DNA of 64,000 nt from JBKCUI01 sp052161605. Lineage in GTDB: Bacteria > Planctomycetota > Planctomycetia > Pirellulales > Pirellulaceae. Positions 19,139 through 27,932 of the stretch are shown one piece after another. The position numbers and the translations under genes are program-made. Positions within the stretch are counted from its first letter, which is position 1; the number at the start of each line of letters is the position of its first letter. The notes beneath the pieces are model-generated. The model was not told the origin of the DNA, searched no databases, and worked only from the letters and a program-made list of their open reading frames with translations. The stretch lies in the NCBI GenBank assembly GCA_052161605.1, contig CP197409.1. One strand, given 5' to 3'.

Positions 19139-20001
19139 CTCTTGGTAAGGTCGTGATAAGCATCAATGCGGCGATCTCTTAGGAACGGCCAGTGTGTACG
19201 CTGCGTATCGATACTGTTTAAATCGCAATTCACGATGACCATTTCCTCGTCGTCGTGAGAAGCCCGGTGCAGGAGGTTACCGGCAGGATCAAAGGCAAAC
19301 GAAGCCCCCCAGAATTGCAATTCCCCTTCGAGACCGACGCGATTTGCTGCCCCTACGTAAACGCCGTTTGCGATCGCGTGAGATCGCATCATGGTTTCCC
19401 AAGCTTCATGCTGGCTTTTACCAAACTCGGCTTTATCGGCCGGTAGCCAGCCGATGGCTGTAGGATATAAGAGAATCTCTGCACCTCGGAGTGCAAACAG
19501 TCGAGCTGCCTCCGGATACCATTGGTCCCAGCACACACCGACCCCGATTTTTCCGATAGAGGTTTTTGCGATGGTAAAGCCAGTATCACCGGGAGCGAAG
19601 TAAAATTTTTCGTAGTACAGGGGATCGTCGGGAATGTGCATCTTTCGGTAGAAACCGGCCAGTGAACCGTCGCGATCATAGACGACAGCCGTGTTATGAT
19701 AGAGACCTTGTGCGCGGCGTTCGAAGATAGAGCCCGTTACCACAACTCCGAATTTTTTTGCAGCCTCGCTCATCGCGATACTGGTCGGACCGGGGATTTC
19801 TTCTGCCCACTCGAAACGTTGGTGATCTTCGCTTTGGCACGGATAGTGAGCATTGAAGAGTTCTTGCAAGCAGACAAGGTTGGCCCCCGAATGGGCTGCC
19901 TTTTCGACTTGGGTGATGGCTTTCTCAATATTTTCGCTTTGATTGTTGGTGCAGGACATCTGAACCAAAGCTAGTCGCACGATGCGTGACTTGCTCTTCA
20001 T
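19123..20001 (-). CDS. aguB: N-carbamoylputrescine amidase
   Basis: A nitrilase-superfamily amidase that converts N-carbamoylputrescine to putrescine, CO2 and ammonia. The Glu-Lys-Cys triad is visible: Glu47 in L-Q-E-L-F, Lys120 in Y-R-K-M-H-I-P-D-D, and Cys157 in G-V-C-W-D-Q-W-Y-P-E. F-N-A-H-Y-P-C and the Y-Y-E-K-F-Y-F-A-P-G-D segment are typical of AguB rather than other nitrilases. GGAG sits five bases before ATG 20001. It is the first gene of the aguB-aguA-membrane protein operon. Confidence 0.94.
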   Translation of the reverse strand: MKSKSRIVRLALVQMSCTNNQSENIEKAITQVEKAAHSGANLVCLQELFNAHYPCQSEDHQRFEWAEEIPGPTSIAMSEAAKKFGVVVTGSIFERRAQGLYHNTAVVYDRDGSLAGFYRKMHIPDDPLYYEKFYFAPGDTGFTIAKTSIGKIGVGVCWDQWYPEAARLFALRGAEILLYPTAIGWLPADKAEFGKSQHEAWETMMRSHAIANGVYVGAANRVGLEGELQFWGASFAFDPAGNLLHRASHDDEEMVIVNCDLNSIDTQRTHWPFLRDRRIDAYHDLTKRWIDE

Positions 20002-20196
20002 TACAACTCCGTATTACAACTCTGTAAACCTGAAATCTCCCTATGGTAACTCACACCGAGTGCGGCGTGGTATGATAACATAACTCGGCGAGGGGAGAAT
20101 GTCGCGCAGGCACGAAATGCGATAGATGATCCATTCGACGCATCCCATATCGCGGTAACCTTTACGTACAACGATTTATAGGAGTACAACTTACCT

Positions 20197-21516
20197 ATGG
20201 CAGGGCGGATCCGAATCCGGAGCAATTCCAAAAACGGTGGCGGTTGGTTTCTCATTCCATTCTTCACTATTTTTTTGGTAGCTGGGTTAGCGGCTGAATA
20301 TTTTCTGGCGATTAAGCCGTGGTATGACGTGTCCCGGTCGCAAGCATGGGATGAGGCACCCTGTGTGATTCAATGGACCAACATTACCAGCACGACGTCC
20401 AAGGGGAAAAGCTCGTACTCGCCGGAGGTCAGCTATCGTTATTTCGTAGGTGACGAAGAGTACCTAGGCGAAAGGTTTTGGTTCGGTACTGGCAGTTCCA
20501 GCAATAGGGTAAATCTGGAAAAAGCTATGCGTCCTTTTAAACCTGGCGGTGAGGCTATCTGTTACGTCAACCCCTCGAATCCTGAAGAAGCGGTCTTGCT
20601 CAGGGAAACGGGGCCAGGTGTTTTTATCGGACTTTTTATCGGGGGGATTTTTTCTCTCGTCGGCTTGGGTGGCGTAGTGATGGGGATCGGGATGGTTCGA
20701 GCCGAAAGAAAGGCCAAACGACCACCGGTTATTCCTGTACAGGGTGCAGCAACGGACAGTGCTCGGGCTCTACCGGAGCGCTCCTCACTTTTTGGCGATG
20801 ACACTTATCGAGACGAGAGGGACCGAAGCATTCGATCGATCGCTCCTACTTCAGGAGCTAAGTACACACCCCCAAAGTGCCTGCCGACTGCACGCACAGG
20901 TCCCGATGAGCCGTTGGTTTTGGAGCAGACTGTGTCTCGCGGTTTGAAGGCGATTGGCATGGTACTCTTCGCATTATTTTGGAATGGCATCACGGGAACG
21001 ATTACGTACTTTGCTGTGGCGGATTTCAGTATTATCCCGCTGCTATTCATGTCGATATTTTTGTTGATCGGTGTGTTGATTCTTTTGGCCGCGATTCACA
21101 GTGTTCTACAGTTGTTCAATCCTCGAACCGTTGCAGTTTGCAGTCACTCCTATTTGCAACCGGGTTCTGAATTTGAAATTAGCTGGCTTCAAAAAGGGAA
21201 CCCCAAGAGAATTAGGAAACTTGCCATTACCCTCGAAGGCAAGGAGCTAGTAACCTTTCGACAAGGAACAAAGACACGCACCGAGACTAGTGTCTTCTTT
21301 TCTGAGCGAGTCTTGGAAACCACCGATCCCGCAGAGATCGAAAGTGGATTTCGCGATTGTCAGATCCCTGAAAATGCTATGCACACATTTGACGGTGCTA
21401 GCAACAAGATTATTTGGACAGTACAAGTCCACGGCGATATTCCGTTCTGGCCCGACATTCTGGACGACTTTACCGTTGTTGTATATCCACCGACAATTCA
21501 AGGAGTGCCGGCATGA
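20197..21516 (+). CDS. DUF3592-type membrane protein with arrestin-like C-terminal half
   Basis: 439 residues. A membrane segment at about 20-42 comes before a DUF3592-like extracytoplasmic domain (A-P-C-V-I, Y-R-Y, G-E-R-F-W-F-G, C-Y-V-N-P-S-N-P-E-E-A-V-L), which ends at a second hydrophobic segment near 145-170. A linker leads to two more hydrophobic segments (about 250-305). The last ~130 residues form a beta-rich region (L-Q-P-G-S-E-F-E-I...I-P-E-N-A-M-H-T-F-D...I-I-W-T-V-Q-V-H-G-D-I-P-F-W-P-D) that looks like an arrestin-type sandwich. The function is unknown. It is coupled to the next gene by ATGA. Confidence 0.78.
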   Translation: MAGRIRIRSNSKNGGGWFLIPFFTIFLVAGLAAEYFLAIKPWYDVSRSQAWDEAPCVIQWTNITSTTSKGKSSYSPEVSYRYFVGDEEYLGERFWFGTGSSSNRVNLEKAMRPFKPGGEAICYVNPSNPEEAVLLRETGPGVFIGLFIGGIFSLVGLGGVVMGIGMVRAERKAKRPPVIPVQGAATDSARALPERSSLFGDDTYRDERDRSIRSIAPTSGAKYTPPKCLPTARTGPDEPLVLEQTVSRGLKAIGMVLFALFWNGITGTITYFAVADFSIIPLLFMSIFLLIGVLILLAAIHSVLQLFNPRTVAVCSHSYLQPGSEFEISWLQKGNPKRIRKLAITLEGKELVTFRQGTKTRTETSVFFSERVLETTDPAEIESGFRDCQIPENAMHTFDGASNKIIWTVQVHGDIPFWPDILDDFTVVVYPPTIQGVPA

Positions 21517-21944
21517 TTCGCATCGAACTTAAATCGGAGAACAATCGCTTTCGCCCGGGTGACGTTCTCGAGGGTGAGGCTGTCTGGGAATTTCCTTCGA
21601 CTCCGCAAAACATTGCGGTTTCCTTGGAATGGGAAACGGAAGGAAAAGGAGATCCAGACGGAGAGGTATGCGTTGAGCAAGCATGGGCACCGCAGTCTTC
21701 TGCTGGCCGAGAACCCTTTCGCTGGACCTTGCCTGCCGGACCGGTCAGCTTGGACGGGCAGTTGATCAAGATTCGCTGGATTCTTCGCATTTGGTCCATC
21801 AATCCGTCCTTCGAAGCACAAATGAAGATCACGCTATCGCATTTAACAACCCCGGTTTTGAATCGCCAAGTGGAGAGTTTGAGCATTCCTGTAGCGTTTG
21901 TCGCTACGAGTGGTACGACGGGTAGCATTACGAGAAAACGTTAG
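21513..21944 (+). CDS. Small arrestin-like beta-sandwich protein
   Basis: 143 residues starting at ATG 21513, whose ATGA overlaps the upstream stop; AAGGAG lies eight bases before it. It has no signal peptide or membrane segment. The opening (I-R-I-E-L-K-S...R-F-R-P-G-D-V-L-E-G-E-A-V-W) resembles the first strands of arrestin-N-like domains. Overlap and fold suggest it acts with the arrestin-like half of the upstream protein. No enzymatic motif is visible. A longer frame from 21414 exists but runs through the upstream gene. Confidence 0.72.
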   Translation: MIRIELKSENNRFRPGDVLEGEAVWEFPSTPQNIAVSLEWETEGKGDPDGEVCVEQAWAPQSSAGREPFRWTLPAGPVSLDGQLIKIRWILRIWSINPSFEAQMKITLSHLTTPVLNRQVESLSIPVAFVATSGTTGSITRKR

Positions 21945-22046
21945 GCAAATGCGATGGCATCTCAATTGTTTGGAAAACTTGACAGATACTAAGATGAGAG
22001 TCAGAATCGAGTTTCACGGTGAGTACTCCTACCGCAAAGCAAATTG

Positions 22047-23486
22047 ATGCCATTTCGTTTTCAGAATCTTCCTACCTTGCCGCTAGTGATTCTCGCGTGT
22101 CTCGGCGGGTTGATAGCGGGATATTCGGCGAATGAGTTCCGACGGTCCGCAGATCGCTCCACGAAAGAGCGAGCGGAACCGGTCGATGAGAATAGCGACG
22201 ATCACGAGCACGTGGAGCATTTCGATGTATCGATTCCCGCTGCAAAGAATCTAGGGTTGATCGTTAGACCGGTTACCTTGGGAGATTACCAAAAGCCACT
22301 ACTGATTCCGGCCACCGTGATCGAAAAGCCGGGGCAAAGCGGTCTGTCGGTGACCGCTCCTGCTCAAGGAGTTGTGCGGGAGATCTTTCGCTTTCCCGGC
22401 CAAGCCCTCAGTCCCGGCGATCGATTGTTTACGATCCAGCTCACTGACGAAGCGTTGGAGAGTGCTCAGTTATCGATTCTGGAAACGCTCACTCGAATTT
22501 CTGTTGTTGAGAAAGAGTTAGCCCGGATGGAGCCGCTCACGGAGTCGGGGGCGGTGCTGGGGCGTCGAAAGCTGGAGATGGAGTACGAATTGAAGCAGTT
22601 GACCTCCGAACGTTCGGCTCGACTGCAGGAGTTAAGGTTGCGAGGTTTGTCGGCAGCGCAGGTAGATCGTGTTTTGGAAACTCGCGAATTAGTTGGCCAG
22701 ATCGATGTCTCGTTGGAGGTTCTCTTACCAACGGACGATGGCTTTAGACAAGAGCTAATCTACACCATGGAGCATCTGAACGTCTTTCCTGGGCGTTCCG
22801 TTCAGAAAGGGGAAGAGTTGTGTCATGTTGCCAATCACCATGAGTTATTTTTACGTGGCGAAGCTTTTGAGACCGACTTAAAGGCGATTCACGGAGTAGT
22901 AGAAAGTCGACGGCCGATCCGATCGGAGTTTGGCGATGTCATGTCATCCAAGCTGCCTCATCATGTTGTTGACGGCCTAGCAGTGACCTACATCGACAAT
23001 CACGTCGATCCGGCGACACAAACCTTTCCTTTTTATCTAGCGTTGCCGAACCAGGTCGTTTCGGAGACTCGCGATGCGATGGGGAGGGTCTTTCGTTCGT
23101 GGAGATTTAAGCCCGGGCAGAGGGCGCATCTGGTCTTGCCGATTGATTCGTGGAGCGAATCGATTGTGATCCCGAGAGACGCCGTCGTTCGGAGCGGGAT
23201 TGAGCATTACGCCTTTCGATTGATCAATCTAGATGAACTAGAGTCGCCGAATCAAGTTCGAAGTCTTCCCATCGAGGACCTGCAAAATGAACTTGAGAAA
23301 TTACCCGACTGGGAATTTCAACCTGTCTCGGTTCGTATCCTGTATCAAGATCGCCGAAATGTGGTCATAGATCCATCGGGCGATTTGGCCCCTGGGGACT
23401 TTGTTGCCATGAATCAAGCTTATCAGCTATTGTTAGCTTGGAAGATGGAAAGTAGCGGCGGTGGTGGGCATCATCACGACCATTAG
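22047..23486 (+). CDS. RND efflux periplasmic adaptor (membrane fusion protein)
   Basis: About 479 residues with one N-terminal membrane segment (L-P-L-V-I-L-A-C-L-G-G-L-I-A-G). It bridges an inner-membrane RND pump to an outer-membrane channel. A biotinyl-lipoyl-like half (A-P-A-Q-G-V-V-R-E-I-F-R-F-P-G-Q-A-L) is followed by a helical hairpin (about 150-230) and beta-barrel regions. His-rich stretches occur near the N-terminus (D-D-H-E-H-V-E-H) and at the extreme C-terminus (H-H-H-D-H), which fits metal export of the CusB/CzcB kind. The partner permease starts 56 bases downstream. ATG 22047 is preferred over the TTG just before it. Confidence 0.86.
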   Translation: MPFRFQNLPTLPLVILACLGGLIAGYSANEFRRSADRSTKERAEPVDENSDDHEHVEHFDVSIPAAKNLGLIVRPVTLGDYQKPLLIPATVIEKPGQSGLSVTAPAQGVVREIFRFPGQALSPGDRLFTIQLTDEALESAQLSILETLTRISVVEKELARMEPLTESGAVLGRRKLEMEYELKQLTSERSARLQELRLRGLSAAQVDRVLETRELVGQIDVSLEVLLPTDDGFRQELIYTMEHLNVFPGRSVQKGEELCHVANHHELFLRGEAFETDLKAIHGVVESRRPIRSEFGDVMSSKLPHHVVDGLAVTYIDNHVDPATQTFPFYLALPNQVVSETRDAMGRVFRSWRFKPGQRAHLVLPIDSWSESIVIPRDAVVRSGIEHYAFRLINLDELESPNQVRSLPIEDLQNELEKLPDWEFQPVSVRILYQDRRNVVIDPSGDLAPGDFVAMNQAYQLLLAWKMESSGGGGHHHDH

Positions 23487-23542
23487 CTCTCGAGAGGAAA
23501 GAAGGGTTCTTCCGTTCGTTTTGACTTGAAGAGCTGATCCAC

Positions 23543-26500
23543 ATGATTTCTGCACTGGTTGAACTATCACTTCGATTTCGCTATCTCGTCATCACGATCT
23601 CGTTAGCGTTTTTGACACTGGGGACCTTCGTCGCAAGCCAGTTAACGCTGGATGTCTTGCCAAACCTATCGCGGCCCCGGGTCGTTGTGATCACCGAATG
23701 TCCCGGTATGGCCCCCGAAGAGGTGGAACTGCGCGTCACGATTCCACTCGAAAACGCCCTCAATGGTGCGACGGATGTGCTCGATGTAAGGACGACAAGC
23801 GATATAGGTTTGTCGGTCATTCAAGTCGAGTTTGATTGGGGACAAGACCTGTATCGAGCGCGACAGATCGTTCAGGAGCGATTAGTATCTGCGCTGGATC
23901 GATTGCCCGAACGCGTCCAGCCGCAATTGGCCCCGATGGCTTCGCTGCTTGGGCAGATCATGCTGGTGGGGATGTGGAGTGAGGATGGGACCACGGATCT
24001 CATGGAATTGCGGACTCAGGCGGATTGGGTTGTTGGTCAACGGCTCCGATCCATACGCGGTGTGACTCAAGTGATCGCGATGGGTGGTGCACGCAAGCAG
24101 TTTCAAATCTTAGTCGATTTTCATAGTATGCATCGCTATGAAGTGACGTTGGCAGATATCGAGCAAGCTTTGCTCAATTCGAATCTCAGTGTCGCCGGAG
24201 GATATATTCAAGATGGATCCGAGGAGTTATTGATTCGCGGATTGGGTTTGATTAGCGATGTGGACACGATGAAGAAGATTGTCGTGCGTTCCTCATCGAG
24301 GAGACCGGTTCTGCTGGAGCAGGTAGCTGATGTTGTCGAGGGGCCGCAATTCAAGCGTGGGGATTCCTCGGTAAACGGTCGTCCTGCTGTTGTGTTGACC
24401 ATACAAAAACAGCCCGATGCTGACACGAGAGAGTTGACCGAACAGATACTGGTCGCGCTGGATGAGCTGCGCAGTTCGCTACCTCCTGACGTTGTTTTGC
24501 GTCCTACCTACGAGCAACGAGAATTTATAGACCTTGGTGTTGCGAATGTAATTAGTGCGTTACAGAGTGGCTCGGTCTTGGTTGTGATCGTACTCTTCGT
24601 TTTTCTGATGAACGTGCGAACAACCTTGATCACGCTATTAGCTATCCCGATGTCTTTGGCGATTACAGCCTTGGTTTTTTGGCGGTGGGGGTTGGGGATC
24701 AATGTTATGACCCTCGGCGGGTTAGCAGTTGGGCTAGGGATGCTTGTCGACGATGCCATTGTTGGTGTTGAGAATATCTATCAGAGATTACGATCACGGG
24801 CAATGGACAGCACTGCGTCACCTTATGCTATCGTACTACAAGCCACACAGGAGGTTCTGCAAGCTATCGTTGTCAGTACGCTGATTGTGGTTGTCGTGTT
24901 TGGGCCCTTGTTTATGCTGTCCGGCATGGAAGGCCGTTTGTTTACCCCTTTGGCAATAGCCTATCTCGTTTCGATAGTGGCATCGACCTTAGTTGCCTTG
25001 ACATTGACTCCGGCACTTTCTTTAGTTTTGCTTCCTTCGAGTGGTGGCATCAAGAAGATGACTGGTGACGGAATTCTCTTAAAGTATGCCAAGAAGATCG
25101 CCGCACCTTGGATTCGTTTTAGCCTTAATCCAGTGGGATTCTTGTGTGTTGCAGTTGTCGGCGTGTTGTCTGTGGTGATCGCCATTCAAACCGTGCAGAC
25201 CTTGCCACGGGATTTTTTACCTGAATTTGACGAGGGGGCGACGCAGGTCAATCTGTATACAACTCCGGGTACATCATTGGAAACGATGGTTTCGGTCAGT
25301 CAGCGAGCAGATGCTCGTTTCAAAGCATTGCAGATGTCACCGGAAAACCCAATGCTTCCGATTGCTGATTTTACCTGCAAGATCGGGCGAGCCGAGATGG
25401 ATGAGCATATCATGGGAGTCAATGTTGCTGAGTACGTGATCACTCTGAATCCCAATACCAATAAAACGAGACGCGAGGTGATTGATGCGTTGACGGAGGC
25501 GGTTGATGATTTTCCTGGGGTCGAGCACGAGATCGAGCAGCCAATTGCACACCTTATTAGCCATATGCTTTCCGGGGTCGCTGCGCAAATTGCGATTAAG
25601 ATCCATGGTGATGACCTTGAGGTGCTCAAACGCAAGGCGGATGAGATTCGTCGTACTATCGAGACCGTACCAGGAATCGCTGATCCGTTTGTAGAGCAAC
25701 AGCAATGGGTTCCACAGTTGCGATTCGAGATTGATTACGAGGCTCTTGCTCGCTATGGATTGACGGCGCGTCAATTGACCGACATGATCGAAACGGCCAT
25801 GCATGGACGAACGGTGACACAGGTTACCGACGGTCAACGGTTCTTTGACGTTGTATTGCGAATGCAGGATGAATACCGTTTGGATATTGATAACTTAGAG
25901 CGACTTCATCTCGAGTTAAACGATGGAGCGAGGATTCAGCTCGGTAGCTTGGTTCATATTCAACGGGGAGGTGGGCCTAACACGATCAATCGCGAGAATG
26001 CGCGACGCCGTATTGTCGTCCGGGTCAATACAACTGGCGGCGATTTGAGTGGTGTTGTTCAGGAGATTCGGCAACGCATTTCGGAATCGGTCAGCATGCC
26101 CGAAGGCTACTATATCACTTATGGTGGGCAGTTTGAGGCACGACAGTCTGCGCAGCGAAACTTGTTCACGTTTTCGATATGCTCCACATTAATAGTGATT
26201 GCAATCCTCTACTCAATTTTTCCTGAGGTGCGGGTTGTGTTGCAGGTGCTTGTCGCTGTTCCAGCCGCGTTTGTTGGCGGAGTCATGGCGTTGGCGTGGA
26301 CGGGGCAATCTTTGTCCGTCGCAGCTCTTGTTGGTTTTGTTTCTCTGGGAGGGATCGCTACACGAAACGGGTTGTTGCTGATTTCCACTTATAGAAACTT
26401 AAAAACGAGTTCAGGCATGACTCACGCATTGATTCTGCAAGGTTCGCTCGAGAGGCTCTCACCTGTCCTGATCTCAGCTCTGACAACCGCCCTGGGATTG

Positions 26501-26671
26501 GTACCGCTGGTTATAGGTGGTACTCAGCCGGGCAAAGAGATCTTATTCCCAGTGGCAACTGTTATTGTTGGCGGTTTGCTGACATCAACATTGTGTGAGC
26601 TTTTGGTTCGGCCAGGATTGTACTGGTTTATGCTACCATTCGACGGCAGGCGTTCAGACCATCCTGCCTAG
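23543..26671 (+). CDS. HME-type RND efflux permease (CusA/CzcA-like)
   Basis: 1042 residues, the usual RND size, with twelve membrane segments expected: one at the N-terminus, then clusters around 335-500 and 525-550, and around 870-1030, flanking two large periplasmic loops. The intramembrane motif L-A-V-G-L-G-M-L-V-D-D-A-I-V-G-V-E-N carries the acidic residues used for proton relay in heavy-metal-efflux RND pumps. N-x-R-T-T-L-I-T-L-L-A-I-P and the C-terminal G-G-I-A-T-R-N-G are also typical. It acts with the adaptor just upstream. No TolC-like gene is adjacent, so an outer-membrane factor must come from elsewhere. The metal or drug substrate is not readable. Confidence 0.9.
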   Translation: MISALVELSLRFRYLVITISLAFLTLGTFVASQLTLDVLPNLSRPRVVVITECPGMAPEEVELRVTIPLENALNGATDVLDVRTTSDIGLSVIQVEFDWGQDLYRARQIVQERLVSALDRLPERVQPQLAPMASLLGQIMLVGMWSEDGTTDLMELRTQADWVVGQRLRSIRGVTQVIAMGGARKQFQILVDFHSMHRYEVTLADIEQALLNSNLSVAGGYIQDGSEELLIRGLGLISDVDTMKKIVVRSSSRRPVLLEQVADVVEGPQFKRGDSSVNGRPAVVLTIQKQPDADTRELTEQILVALDELRSSLPPDVVLRPTYEQREFIDLGVANVISALQSGSVLVVIVLFVFLMNVRTTLITLLAIPMSLAITALVFWRWGLGINVMTLGGLAVGLGMLVDDAIVGVENIYQRLRSRAMDSTASPYAIVLQATQEVLQAIVVSTLIVVVVFGPLFMLSGMEGRLFTPLAIAYLVSIVASTLVALTLTPALSLVLLPSSGGIKKMTGDGILLKYAKKIAAPWIRFSLNPVGFLCVAVVGVLSVVIAIQTVQTLPRDFLPEFDEGATQVNLYTTPGTSLETMVSVSQRADARFKALQMSPENPMLPIADFTCKIGRAEMDEHIMGVNVAEYVITLNPNTNKTRREVIDALTEAVDDFPGVEHEIEQPIAHLISHMLSGVAAQIAIKIHGDDLEVLKRKADEIRRTIETVPGIADPFVEQQQWVPQLRFEIDYEALARYGLTARQLTDMIETAMHGRTVTQVTDGQRFFDVVLRMQDEYRLDIDNLERLHLELNDGARIQLGSLVHIQRGGGPNTINRENARRRIVVRVNTTGGDLSGVVQEIRQRISESVSMPEGYYITYGGQFEARQSAQRNLFTFSICSTLIVIAILYSIFPEVRVVLQVLVAVPAAFVGGVMALAWTGQSLSVAALVGFVSLGGIATRNGLLLISTYRNLKTSSGMTHALILQGSLERLSPVLISALTTALGLVPLVIGGTQPGKEILFPVATVIVGGLLTSTLCELLVRPGLYWFMLPFDGRRSDHPA

Positions 26672-27030
26672 GATTGCTATCTACAATCCCACCAGCCTTC
26701 GTAATCGTCATTTTTTAACACGCCCTTAAGGCCAAACGTGCCGTCCCATGGAAATTTGGCTACTAAAACTGTTCGCCAGTAAAGCCTGTCGCCGATAGTT
26801 GACGCTGGATGACGCGCAGGCGGCGCGGAGCAATCCAGGTTGATTGGATGACTGAGAAGGATGCAGGGAAGGTCTGCGCTTGTTATGGCGCAGACCCGGG
26901 ATGCTTCCCAAGTAGCGTAGGTGTGACGCATTTCAACATCACACTGGTCTGCTTGTTATCACCGACCTGCCGAGCATCACGGAGATGTGAGGACGTAGGA
27001 TACACATTGCTTACGGAGGAGCAAAGAGGA
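26672..27030. other. Intergenic region before the beta-barrel gene
   Basis: 359 bases with no supported gene. A 6-bp inverted repeat GGATTG/CAATCC (26671-26689) sits at the end of the RND gene and could form a weak hairpin, without a T-tract. The frame of the next gene is open upstream to 26809, but the sequence there is not signal-like, and the strong ribosome site is at 27011-27030. Confidence 0.5.
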
Positions 27031-27852
27031 ATGGTCAAACAAAGTTTCGAAATAATTACAAGACTCGCCTTTATGACCATGGCGATGCTTGTTTGCACGA
27101 CTGCTGCGAATGCGCAGTCGGGCTTCCAATCGTGGTGGGAGAGGGATATTTGCCCAGGCACTGGAGCCTTTGGTGGCGACAGTGTGGTTGGTGGACGTTT
27201 GTCCTTTAACCAAGATGCCTTCTTCGGCAACTATACACTTGCGAACGCAGGTATTGCAGTTACCGACAAAGTTGACGTCACGTTCTACTCCCTACTCTGG
27301 CACACCGATGCGTTCTCCGCAAACGGTGCTAACGCTGGCTTGTGGACGGAATTCGGTGGTGGTTTGAACTTCAAGGGAATGGACGGAGCCTTGAACATCA
27401 ACCCACAGATGGGTTTTCTTAACGGTTCGCTGCTGTCCGCAGGCAGCGCCGCAGGGGTACCTCCTCGAGCTTTTGAAGGTATCGTGCCCAATATCACAGC
27501 AACCTTCAATGGCATTTACACCGAATCAGAATTCTACATGGGTTACTATGTAGGAACTCGAGGCGACAGGGCGAACAACGCCGACTTCTTGCACTGGTGG
27601 TACAACACCGGCATCAAGCCTTGGGGTGACTGCGACGACTGGAAGTCCGTGATTTCCACCGGTATCCACTACGAGAACCTTCGTGCGACGCGAGTCGATA
27701 ACGATTTGTACAAGTGGCTCGGACCTTACATGCAAATCTCGTTGCCAAACAACTTTGCATTGCGATTCACCGGCGGTTGGGACGTTTCCCGAACCCGTGC
27801 TGTTGCTGGAAGCAATAACTTCTACAAAGTTAACCTGTCCTACAGCTTCTAA
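27031..27852 (+). CDS. Putative outer-membrane beta-barrel protein
   Basis: 273 residues. ATG 27031 is preceded by GGAGGAGCAAAGAGGA and begins a clear signal peptide ending in A-N-A-Q. The mature part alternates polar and aromatic residues in short strands with Gly-rich turns and ends in Y-S-F, the C-terminal aromatic typical of proteins assembled by the BAM complex. W-W-E-R-D-I-C-P-G-T-G near the N-terminus and W-W-Y-N-T-G-I-K-P-W-G-D-C-D-D-W hold two cysteines that could pair. No named family is recognised. It lies downstream of the RND pair but has its own spacer and terminator, so any link with efflux is speculative. Confidence 0.75.
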   Translation: MVKQSFEIITRLAFMTMAMLVCTTAANAQSGFQSWWERDICPGTGAFGGDSVVGGRLSFNQDAFFGNYTLANAGIAVTDKVDVTFYSLLWHTDAFSANGANAGLWTEFGGGLNFKGMDGALNINPQMGFLNGSLLSAGSAAGVPPRAFEGIVPNITATFNGIYTESEFYMGYYVGTRGDRANNADFLHWWYNTGIKPWGDCDDWKSVISTGIHYENLRATRVDNDLYKWLGPYMQISLPNNFALRFTGGWDVSRTRAVAGSNNFYKVNLSYSF

Positions 27853-27883
27853 GAAGCCACCGGCAGACGCTAGAATTTAGCTT

Positions 27884-27923
27884 ATCCCATCCGAGTTTTC
27901 GCAAATTCGGATGGGATTTTTTT
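27884..27923 (+). terminator. Rho-independent terminator of the beta-barrel gene
   Basis: The arms ATCCCATCCGAGTTT and AAATTCGGATGGGAT form a 15-bp stem with one G-T pair and a four-base TCGC loop. A run of seven T follows, and the site begins 32 bases after the stop codon. Confidence 0.9.
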
Positions 27924-27932
27924 ATGCCATCT

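Noticed and set aside
26809..27030. Upstream extension of the beta-barrel gene
   Set aside because: The added residues are not signal-like, while ATG 27031 has a strong ribosome site and a clear signal peptide.
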